Shown: positions 57,532-64,000 of the stretch, piece after piece
Layout: every line of letters starts with the position of its first letter
Numbering within the stretch: position 1 is the first letter of the stretch
NCBI GenBank assembly: GCA_018676675.1
Contig: JABHEG010000065.1
Coordinates: 1 to 64,000 of the forward strand
Length of the DNA stretch: 64,000 nucleotides
Direction of reading: 5' to 3'
From: Lentisphaerota bacterium
GTDB taxonomy: Bacteria; Verrucomicrobiota; Lentisphaeria; Oligosphaerales; JABHEG01
The notes under the pieces: model-generated
Databases searched by the model: none
Told to the model about the DNA's origin: nothing
Seen by the model: the letters and a program-made list of their open reading frames with translations, nothing else
Program-made: the position numbers and the translations under genes

Positions 57532-58275
57532 ATGAAATTCGGCGTTGCCGACTATGGAATGAACGTCTGGGATGGCGGGTGCTTCGACATCCAGGCTCGC
57601 CTGGAGGCCCTCAGAGACATCGGCTTTGAGGGCACAGAGCGGCTTTCGGCCACATCTTCAGGCGACGCCCTGCTGATGGCCGCTACGTATCGCAGAATGG
57701 GCATGGACTTCGCAACCCTCCGAGCGCCGGATATGGAATCGACGATAAGATGGACAGCCGGATTGGGTCGCGACTACGTATGGGTCTCTGTAACCGGCAA
57801 GGATATGGACACGTTCTGCCGCCAGGCATCGGGTCAAGCCCGCGCCTGTGCCCGCTGGGGCCTTAGAGTCGGACTTCACAACCATCTCGGACAGCTGGTA
57901 GAGTCGCACGATCAAGTCGTGCAGTTCCTGGAAGCCTGTCCGGAATGCGGGCTGGTGCTCGACACGGCTCATCTGGCCGCGGCTGGCGGCGACCCTGTGG
58001 AAATTGTCAGACGCTATCCCAGGCAACTGGTGGCCATTCATCTCAAAGACTGGCTCGAGACCAATCCCGAGATCGGCCTCGAGCGCTGGCCGCAACGCGG
58101 ACGCTTCTGCGAACTCGGAGCCGGCAACATCGGGCTGGACAACGCCGCCGTTATGGCTGCACTCGTGGACGTCGGCTATGATGGCTGGGTCCACGTCGAA
58201 CACGACACGCATCTCCAAGAACCCGTCAGGGATCTGGCCATCAGCAGACAATACCTGAGAGACGCCGGCTTCTGA
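57532..58275 (+). CDS. IolE-like sugar isomerase/dehydratase TIM barrel
   Basis: The 247-aa AP-endonuclease-2 family protein starts MKFGVADYGMNVWDGGCFDI and shows LRDIGFEGTERLSATSSGDA, LRVGLHNHLGQLVESHDQV, CGLVLDTAHLAAAGGD, LVAIHLKDWLE, CELGAGNIGLD and GYDGWVHVEHDTHL. The last motifs are typical of inosose dehydratase and keto-sugar epimerase/dehydratase members, with the metal ligands (Asp, His, Glu) all present. ATG 57532 has GAGGG at 7 nt. The Gfo/Idh/MocA gene follows after 37 bp, so oxidation plus isomerisation or dehydration of a keto-sugar is the likely joint role. Confidence 0.85.
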   Translation: MKFGVADYGMNVWDGGCFDIQARLEALRDIGFEGTERLSATSSGDALLMAATYRRMGMDFATLRAPDMESTIRWTAGLGRDYVWVSVTGKDMDTFCRQASGQARACARWGLRVGLHNHLGQLVESHDQVVQFLEACPECGLVLDTAHLAAAGGDPVEIVRRYPRQLVAIHLKDWLETNPEIGLERWPQRGRFCELGAGNIGLDNAAVMAALVDVGYDGWVHVEHDTHLQEPVRDLAISRQYLRDAGF

Positions 58276-58312
58276 GATCAGGCTGGCGAACAAGCCAAGG
58301 GGACACCGAAAC

Positions 58313-59380
58313 ATGGCATCAACAAAGCCAATCAGAGTTGGGATCGTGGGACTCGGACGTGCCGGTTGGGGCATGCACACCAACGAACTGAAAAAACGCG
58401 GCGACAAGTTCGAGATCGTGGCTGGGTGTGATCCGGTCAGGAAACGCCGCGACATGCTGCAGGAGAAGTGCGGTTGCCCCGTTTACGCGAATGTCGAAGC
58501 GCTCATCGCCGATGACAGCGTGGAACTGGTAGACATCGCCAGTCGCTCCCCGGCACATGTACCTCAAGCCTTGCTCGCCTTGGCGGCAAACAAATATGTC
58601 TTCCTCGAGAAACCAATTGCTCTGAGCTACCCGGAGGCCACGCAACTGAAAACGGCGGCCGCCAGCTCGAAGGGAGCGATCTTCATCCGTCACAACCGGC
58701 GCTTTGAGGCCGGCTTCCAGCACATCCGCGAGATCATCGCCTCCCAGATCCTCGGCAAGGTCTACGAGATCAAGCTGCGCCGCAACAGCTACCAGCGCCG
58801 AGACGACTGGCAGACAATCATCGAGTGTGGTGGCGGCCAGCTCCTCAACTGGGGACCACACATCATCGACCATGGCCTGCGCTTCCTGGAGTCACCGCTC
58901 GCCGACATGTGGAGCGATCTGAAGAAGATCGCGGCCGTTGGGGATGCAGAGGACCATCTGAAAGTGATCCTGAAAGGCCAGAACGGCCGCATTGTCGACT
59001 TGGAGATCAGTGGCGGATCCGCGATCAAGGAGCCGGAGTACATCGTTCTGGGAACCAGAGGCGGCCTCACCTGTTCAGGAAACGAGATCCATCTGCGATA
59101 CCTGAACCCTGAGCAGAAGCTGTCCCGCCGGCGAGCCAAGCGCAGCAACCCGCCACTCCAGGGCGGCTTCGGTCAGAAAGAGGAACTCGAATGGATGGAG
59201 AAGACCATCCCCGTAGCCCCGAAAACAGCCTGCAACACGGATCACATATGGGATCATCTGTACGCCGCGATTCGAGAGAAAAAGACCTTCCCGATTACGC
59301 TCGATGAAGCGCTGCAGGTGATGGAAGTGGTATCCGCTGTCAAACGCGGTACAGAGTTCGCAGGAAACTTGAAACACTGA
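58313..59380 (+). CDS. Gfo/Idh/MocA oxidoreductase
   Basis: The 355-aa enzyme has IRVGIVGLGRAGWGMHTNEL, the lysine motif YVFLEKPIALSYPEA and the helix GGGQLLNWGPHIIDHGLRFL with the catalytic His and Asp. IFIRHNRRFEAGFQHIREII matches the substrate-domain start. A basic insert (RRRAKRSNPP) is seen near residue 270. It is cotranscribed with the IolE-like gene 37 bp upstream. hisH begins 94 bp downstream with no clear link in function. Confidence 0.93.
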   Translation: MASTKPIRVGIVGLGRAGWGMHTNELKKRGDKFEIVAGCDPVRKRRDMLQEKCGCPVYANVEALIADDSVELVDIASRSPAHVPQALLALAANKYVFLEKPIALSYPEATQLKTAAASSKGAIFIRHNRRFEAGFQHIREIIASQILGKVYEIKLRRNSYQRRDDWQTIIECGGGQLLNWGPHIIDHGLRFLESPLADMWSDLKKIAAVGDAEDHLKVILKGQNGRIVDLEISGGSAIKEPEYIVLGTRGGLTCSGNEIHLRYLNPEQKLSRRRAKRSNPPLQGGFGQKEELEWMEKTIPVAPKTACNTDHIWDHLYAAIREKKTFPITLDEALQVMEVVSAVKRGTEFAGNLKH

Positions 59381-59474
59381 ACATGGGCTGGCAGGCTGAG
59401 TCCTTGCCGGCTCGATAGAAGACCTGCCACCTGCGTCAGACTGTCCTACTTGAGCAGAGAAAGCTGATTCAACC

Positions 59475-60098
59475 ATGATTGCGATAGTGGATTACAGAGC
59501 CGGCAACCTCACCAGTGTCAGGCTGGCTTTCGAGGCCCTGAATGTGCCCTGCACAGTCACCAGTTCCGCGGCCGATGTCCTGGCAGCGGAACGCGTGGTC
59601 TTCCCAGGGGTGGGGGCCGCTGGCGCGGCGATGCGTGCCCTGCGCAGCCTGGGCCTCGAAGATACCATCCGACAGGTGGTGGCCGCTGGCACCCCCTTCC
59701 TGGGTATCTGTCTGGGCACGCAGATTATCCTGGAGGAATCAGAGGAAGACGACGGAACAGCGTGCATCGGTGTGTTGCCCGGCCGCGTGCCACGGTTCCG
59801 ACCCGTTGACCGTTATGACAAGATCCCCCAGATCGGCTGGAACGCCGTCACATCCCGACGACCACACCCTCTTCTCGACGGAATCGAGCAAGACAGTGAG
59901 TTCTACTTCGTGCACAGCTACTACCCGGCCCCAAGCAGACCGGAGCACATTATTGGCGAGACCACGTACGCCGACGCAACCTTCGCGTCCATCATTGGAA
60001 CCAACAACCTGTTTGCGACTCAGTTCCACCCTGAGCGCTCGGGACGAATCGGCCTGAAGCTGCTCGAGAACTTCACGCGTTGGGACGGAAAATGCTGA
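59475..60098 (+). CDS. hisH: Imidazole glycerol phosphate synthase, glutaminase subunit
   Basis: HisH supplies ammonia from glutamine to HisF. The 207-aa class I amidotransferase starts MIAIVDYRAGNLTSVRLAFE and shows the nucleophile Cys in PFLGICLGTQIILEESEE, DKIPQIGWNAV, FYFVHSYYPAP and the catalytic His-Glu in FATQFHPERSGRIGLKLLEN. The hisF ATG lies inside its 3' end (7-bp overlap), fitting stoichiometric synthesis of the two subunits. Confidence 0.97.
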   Translation: MIAIVDYRAGNLTSVRLAFEALNVPCTVTSSAADVLAAERVVFPGVGAAGAAMRALRSLGLEDTIRQVVAAGTPFLGICLGTQIILEESEEDDGTACIGVLPGRVPRFRPVDRYDKIPQIGWNAVTSRRPHPLLDGIEQDSEFYFVHSYYPAPSRPEHIIGETTYADATFASIIGTNNLFATQFHPERSGRIGLKLLENFTRWDGKC

Positions 60099-60868
60099 CC
60101 AAACGAATCATCCCCTGCCTAGACGTGCGCAACCGCATTGTCACCAAAGGCATCAAGTTCCAGAACAACGTCGACCTGGGAGACCCCGTGGAAATGGCGG
60201 TGGCCTACAGCGACGGCGGGTGTGACGAACTCGTGTTCTACGACATCACAGCCAGCGCGGAAGGACGGGGCCTCGATATCGGGATGGTCCAGGAAGTAGC
60301 CAAAGCGATCCGGATCCCATTTGCCGTTGGCGGAGGCATTTCGTCGCTGGATGACATGTACGCCGTGCTGCTGGCTGGGGCCGAGAAGGTAAGTGTGAAC
60401 TCATTGGCTGTCCGCAATCCCGACATCATTGCCGAGGGCTCAAAGCAGTTCGGGGCCCAGTGCATTGTTCTGGGAATGGACCCCGTTCGGACTGATGACT
60501 CAGCCTTCCCCAGTGGCTATGAGATCACCATCCGGGGCTTCCGGGAGCGCACCGGTATGGATGCTCTCGAGTGGGCGAAAAGAGCCGAAGATCTCGGGGT
60601 TGGGGAGGTAGTCGTCAACTCAGTCGATGCAGATGGCATGCGAACCGGGTATGAGCTGAACATCACCGGCATGATTGCGGAACACACCAGTGTACCTGTC
60701 GTGGCGTCCGGAGGCGGAGGGACACCGGCCCATCTGGCAGAAGTGTTCACGGCGGCTCACGCAGACGCCGCCATCATCGCCAGCATGATCCACACCGGCG
60801 AGTACACCATTCGTCAGATCAAAGATGATCTGGTCGCCGCCGGCATCCCCATCCGACGCAAGTGGTGA
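60092..60868 (+). CDS. hisF: Imidazole glycerol phosphate synthase, cyclase subunit
   Basis: HisF forms IGP and AICAR from PRFAR and ammonia. The 258-aa TIM barrel starts MLTKRIIPCLDVRNRIVTKG with the catalytic Asp in PCLDV. It continues with DELVFYDITASAEGRGLDI, PFAVGGGISSLDDMYAVLLA, EKVSVNSLAVRNP, VVVNSVDADGMRTGYELNIT and ASGGGGTPAHLAEVF. The second catalytic Asp corresponds to VLGMDPVRTD, followed by a longer loop (DSAFPSGYEI) than in E. coli HisF. It overlaps hisH by 7 bp. Confidence 0.97.
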   Translation: MLTKRIIPCLDVRNRIVTKGIKFQNNVDLGDPVEMAVAYSDGGCDELVFYDITASAEGRGLDIGMVQEVAKAIRIPFAVGGGISSLDDMYAVLLAGAEKVSVNSLAVRNPDIIAEGSKQFGAQCIVLGMDPVRTDDSAFPSGYEITIRGFRERTGMDALEWAKRAEDLGVGEVVVNSVDADGMRTGYELNITGMIAEHTSVPVVASGGGGTPAHLAEVFTAAHADAAIIASMIHTGEYTIRQIKDDLVAAGIPIRRKW

Positions 60869-61029
60869 CCGTCCTGCTCAGAAGGGATGCTGGCACTGGG
60901 AAGCGAAGCGGATCCATGAGGCTGGGGCCGGGGGGCACCAGTGAGAGCAGACGCGTCATGCGTGAGCGACGACCTACGAAACAGGCTCCATCGCCTTCCC
61001 GCTGTCAGCCGTAACTGCCGTCAGTGTCC

Positions 61030-62580
61030 CTATTCCCACTCGATGGTACTTGGGGGCTTCGACGTGATGTCATAGACAACACGGTTGATGCCCTTGACCT
61101 CATTGGTGATGCGCGTGGCAATTCTGCCCAACAGTTTGTGCGGCAACGGCACCCAGTCGGCGGTCATCCCGTCGCTGCTCTGAACAATGCGTAACACAGC
61201 GGCGTTCTCATAGGTGCGTCCATCCCCCATAACGCCGACCGTCTGCACCGGCAGAAGCACAGCAAAGCTCTGCCAGACCTTGCGATACCAGCCAGAAGCT
61301 TTCATCTCTTGAATGACGACGCGGTCCGCTTGCTGCAGGGTCGCCACGCGCTCAGGGGTCACCTCGCCCAGGATGCGCACAGCCAGCCCCGGCCCGGGGA
61401 AGGGCTGGCGCCACACGATCTCATCAGGTAGACCAAGCTCCTTCCCGAGGGCGCGGACTTCATCCTTGAAAAGCATCTTGAGGGGCTCGACCAGCGCCTC
61501 AAAGCCAAGCTCAGCAGGAAGGCCGCCCACGTTGTGATGGCTCTTGATGTTATCGGCATGTTTCCCGATGCCGGAGCTCTCGATAACATCGGGATAGGTC
61601 GTGCCCTGAGCCAGGAACCGGGCGTCCGCGATCTCACTCGCAGCGCGCCGGAACACCTCGACGAACTGGTGCCCAATAACCTTCCGCTTCTTCTCCGGCT
61701 CCTCGATCCCTGCAAGCTGATCAAGAAGTTCCTCTCCGGCATCCACAAACTTCACATTCAGGTCGAGGTGTTTGCGGAAGACCTCGAGCAACCGCTTTGC
61801 TTCCTCGTGACGCAGCACACCGTTGTCAACGAACACGGAGGTCAGCTGCTCCCCGATGGCACGGTGGATCAACACGGCGGCAACGGTACTGTCCACACCG
61901 CCGCTGAGTCCGAGAATGACCTTGCCTTCCCCAACCTGCGCCCGGATCTCTTCGGTGGCGACCTCCACGTAGGCGCGGGCAGACCAGCGGCCCTTGCAGC
62001 CACAGATCGTTCGGGTGAAATTCCGGATGACGCGCTTCCCATACTTGGTATGCACGACTTCGGGATGGAACTGGACGCCCCAGATACGCCGTTTGGGGTC
62101 GCAGACACCCGCGAAGGGCACGCGATCGCTGCTCGCAATGACGTCAAATCCGGGAGCGGCTTCGACCACTTCATCCGCGTGACTCATCCAGACGCGAGAC
62201 TCCTCCGGAAGCCGCGCCAGTAGCGGATTCTCGGGGTCTACCAGGCGTAGCACCGCCTGACCGTATTCCCGAGAGCCGGACGGCTGCACGCGCCCGCCAA
62301 AGTGATCCGTAATCCACTGCAGGCCATAGCAGATCCCCAAAATGGGAATGCCCAACTCAAAAATCCCGGGATCACACCCCGGCGCCCCATCTCCATGGAC
62401 GCTGGCTGGTCCCCCGCTGAGGATTAGCCCGGACGGCGCTTCGCGGCGGATGTCGGCGACTGACATCGCACTGTCAACGATCTCTGAGTACACCCGGCAC
62501 TCCCGAACACGCCGCGCAATGAGCTGCGTGTACTGGCTACCGAAATCAAGGATCAGGATTTTCTCTTGGGTCTGTGCCAT
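61030..62580 (-). CDS. guaA: GMP synthase (glutamine-hydrolysing)
   Basis: GuaA converts XMP to GMP with glutamine and ATP. The 516-aa bifunctional form has the amidotransferase half (ILILDFGSQYTQLIARRVRE, nucleophile in LGICYGLQWITDHFGGRVQP, WGVQFHPEVVHTKYGKRVI) and the ATP-pyrophosphatase half with the P-loop ILGLSGGVDSTVAAVLIHRA, KSHHNVGGLPAELGFEALVE, PFPGPGLAVRILGEVTPER and the C-terminal YDITSKPPSTIEWE. Start 62580 (MAQTQEKILILDFG) is chosen by homology; the frame reaches 62646. It is convergent with hisF. No purine riboswitch was recognised in its leader. Confidence 0.98.
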   Translation of the reverse strand: MAQTQEKILILDFGSQYTQLIARRVRECRVYSEIVDSAMSVADIRREAPSGLILSGGPASVHGDGAPGCDPGIFELGIPILGICYGLQWITDHFGGRVQPSGSREYGQAVLRLVDPENPLLARLPEESRVWMSHADEVVEAAPGFDVIASSDRVPFAGVCDPKRRIWGVQFHPEVVHTKYGKRVIRNFTRTICGCKGRWSARAYVEVATEEIRAQVGEGKVILGLSGGVDSTVAAVLIHRAIGEQLTSVFVDNGVLRHEEAKRLLEVFRKHLDLNVKFVDAGEELLDQLAGIEEPEKKRKVIGHQFVEVFRRAASEIADARFLAQGTTYPDVIESSGIGKHADNIKSHHNVGGLPAELGFEALVEPLKMLFKDEVRALGKELGLPDEIVWRQPFPGPGLAVRILGEVTPERVATLQQADRVVIQEMKASGWYRKVWQSFAVLLPVQTVGVMGDGRTYENAAVLRIVQSSDGMTADWVPLPHKLLGRIATRITNEVKGINRVVYDITSKPPSTIEWE

Positions 62581-63867
62581 GAGGTTGCCTCGTGGAAGTC
62601 GATCTATCATCGCGGCGAACAGGCGTTCACCAATTCCCTGCCCCACACAGGAGAGTCTAGCCCTTCAGCAACCGGACAGCGGCGAATCGAGTGGTACCGC
62701 CACAACGCGCCCGACACTGAAAGAAACAGATACAGTACACCGTTGTTTCCTCGTGTCATGCCATGCTCCCCGGGAAAAAACGTGAACACTCCGGCATGTC
62801 AGGGCAGCCCCCCAACGTACTCAGCCGCTGCCCGACAGCCACTCCCCCCCCCGTGCCCTCAGGCCCGCGGAGAAGAGCGCCTGCTGAGCTCACCGGTCTT
62901 CCCCTCCTTTCCTCTTTTACATATTCTCTGAGCATAGTACTACACTTTCCGCTGACGAGGCCGCAGTTTGGCGAATCCCGCCCTTGCTTTACAGAGCTGC
63001 GCCACGTAGTGTTGTTATCAGAGATGGTGACCCCGCCGCGCCGGGGTGGAACTACGGTCGTTTCCCACGTCATGGTGGGACCGGCTGGAGCGTGGCAGGG
63101 GTCTTTGCGCAATGACTGGGTGAGTCCTGACGGGATGGAGTTCAAGCGTCTAGGCGCAGGGCAATGTCCGGACTGACACCCTTTGTTCTCTGAAAGGCCA
63201 GGAGGGCTTTTGCTCAGACGGACGCCGCGAACTCGTGGCGCAGGGAGCTTCCTTACGTGGTGGCCGACCTAGCGGGACGTCGCCTCGTGATCACCCCGTG
63301 GACCACGCACCTCGGGAGCCGCCCATCTGACGGCGGACCGAACAGCGAGACACCGCTGGTGCGTGCCGGGAATCACTGTGACAGTGAGACCGTCTCTTCC
63401 CAATGACGGCAATAGCCGAGGCAGAGGGAAGGAAGAAAGGCGTGACACCGTTTTTCGGTGTGTCTCTTCTGTTTTTTTTCTGGTTTCGCGCGTGGCGCGC
63501 GCGGCGGCGAAGACGCCGTCGTGAGAACGTGCGATACCGAATGGTCTGCGGGTGACGAGTGCGTGGATGGCCCTTGGTGTACTCTTGAAGGGAACACCTG
63601 GTTCGGTTTCGGCCGCCACCTCCTCACCCGGAGATGGCCAGGACCGCCCCCCTTCGAGGCACACGCTGCTCCCCGCCCGACTCCCGGCACAGCCGGCTGT
63701 CCACTGCCCCAGCCTTTCCACCGTTTCGAACGAAAATCCGTCTTTGATGAACCCCCTTCGGCGGCGTGGCAGCACGACTGCAGGGGCTGTGGTCGCAACG
63801 ACTGACACCATGGATCAGTCACGGACTACAGATTTCGCATATATACACGAAAGCACAAGCAGGAGGC
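62581..63867. other. 1.3-kb region without a recognisable protein gene
   Basis: Open frames here on both strands overlap heavily, are Arg/Ser/Pro-rich and lack ribosome sites, so no gene is called. Contents: a C9 run (62844-62852); a hairpin ACCCCG/CGGGGT (about 63039-63057); a structured stretch TCTGA...TCAGA (63190-63219); a palindrome TCACTGTGACAGTGA (63375-63389); a plus-strand hairpin followed by T8 (63445-63479); and a GCGCG/CGCGC hairpin near 63488. The pattern suggests a structured non-coding transcript on the plus strand, but it matches no RNase P, tmRNA or SRP signature I could recognise. Confidence 0.5.
63445..63479 (+). terminator. Possible plus-strand terminator in the gene-free region
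   Basis: ACACCG (63445-63450) and CGGTGT (63456-63461) pair around a TTTTT loop and are followed by a pyrimidine-rich stretch ending in T8 (63472-63479). The stem is only 6 bp and the T-run starts 10 nt after it, so it is weaker than the terminators at 6299 and 30813. No protein gene lies upstream on this strand; it would end an unknown RNA. Confidence 0.35.
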
Positions 63868-64000
63868 ATGGCCGTGAAACTGAAACTCAACCCCGGCATT
63901 CTGAGGCTGGCTGTTCTGGCTGCAGCAGTTCTGGCAGCTCCCCTTTGGGCCTCCGCAGGCTTCGGCGATGGTGCAGACGGTCCACTGACTGTTGGGGCGG
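63868..64000 (+). CDS. N-terminus of an exported protein, cut by the right edge
   Basis: The frame codes a basic start, a hydrophobic core (LRLAVLAAAVLAAPLWASAG) and then FGDGADGPLTVGA at the window end. The signal peptide is clear, with likely cleavage after ASA. GDG.DGxLTV motifs occur near the N-terminus of secreted repeat or surface proteins in PVC, Bacteroidota and myxobacterial genomes, so a surface protein is likely; the body is outside the window. AGGAGG ends 1 nt before ATG 63868 but 7 nt before the in-frame GTG 63874, so GTG is probably the used start. Confidence 0.7.
   Translation, partial: MAVKLKLNPGILRLAVLAAAVLAAPLWASAGFGDGADGPLTVGA

Noticed and set aside
63039..63075. T-box-like GGGTGGAAC (63054-63062) after a C/G-rich stem
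   Set aside because: It resembles the T-box core, but there is no specifier stem, no following terminator with the T-box pairing, and no amino-acid-related gene downstream. Probably chance.
62581..63867. RNase P RNA, tmRNA or SRP RNA in the gene-free region
   Set aside because: I looked for the RNase P core (GAGGAAAGTCC), the tmRNA TTCGAATC-type end and the SRP GGAAGCAGCC tip on both strands and found none.

Overview
The window is about 60% G+C and densely coded on both strands, with standard bacterial signals (strong AGGAGG-type ribosome binding sites, promoters of the TTGCAN-17-TATAGT type, Rho-independent terminators). No 16S gene is present, so the lineage cannot be fixed. The mix of a Pkn-type Ser/Thr kinase with an N-terminal zinc ribbon, six Gfo/Idh/MocA oxidoreductases, three xylose-isomerase-like TIM barrels, two GH29 fucosidases, a DUF5060/GH5-like secreted hydrolase, a DUF3604 protein and an ECF sigma/PQQ-propeller anti-sigma pair is typical of polysaccharide-degrading bacteria of the PVC group and neighbours (Lentisphaerota, Kiritimatiellota, Planctomycetota, Hydrogenedentota). 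That placement is inference.

Layout. 0-12.5 kb is a housekeeping block: rpsA (S1, cut by the left edge, with a 21-bp tandem repeat coding its acidic tail), divergent ispG, a membrane Ser/Thr kinase, tRNA-Glu, and a minus-strand run hisB, thrS (no TGS domain), infC, rpmI, rplT with a terminator/attenuator between infC and rpmI, then queH, a BaiN-like flavoprotein and a hydroxypyruvate isomerase-like enzyme. 12.8-22.9 kb is an exopolysaccharide locus: a GT4-type glycosyltransferase, a Wzx-like flippase, a serine-acetyltransferase-like enzyme, an O-antigen ligase/polymerase-like protein, a GT2, a WecG/TagA glycosyltransferase fused to two STAS-like domains, an intact phosphoglycosyl transferase, and a three-module protein whose nucleotidyltransferase and phosphoglycosyl-transferase modules both look catalytically dead.

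23-49 kb is a carbohydrate and accessory region: flavin reductase, secreted GH5-like hydrolase, Gfo/Idh/MocA and TIM-barrel genes, threonine aldolase, rpsT, a SUMF1-like/CARDB exported pair, a ureohydrolase divergent from CapA, a Gfo/Idh/MocA plus two fucosidases operon, a large TolB-like lipoprotein, a PLD-like protein, a thioesterase, a DUF3604 protein, an alpha/beta hydrolase and fxsA. 49.7-64 kb holds the ECF sigma and anti-sigma pair, an MFS transporter with rsmJ, purE with a dead S41-like protein and an unknown membrane protein, a second TIM-barrel/Gfo pair, hisH-hisF, guaA, a 1.3-kb gene-free stretch and the start of an exported protein.

The most unusual signal is at 39887-40042. The TolB-like lipoprotein gene ends in a UGA that is followed in the same frame by 50 protein-like codons, and a 7-bp hairpin sits 24 nt after the UGA with a G in its loop. 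This is the geometry of a bacterial SECIS, so the gene is a candidate for an undescribed selenoprotein. Other strong leads are the two fusion proteins of the exopolysaccharide locus, the pair of mutually exclusive hairpins before the MFS gene, and the infC-rpmI attenuator.
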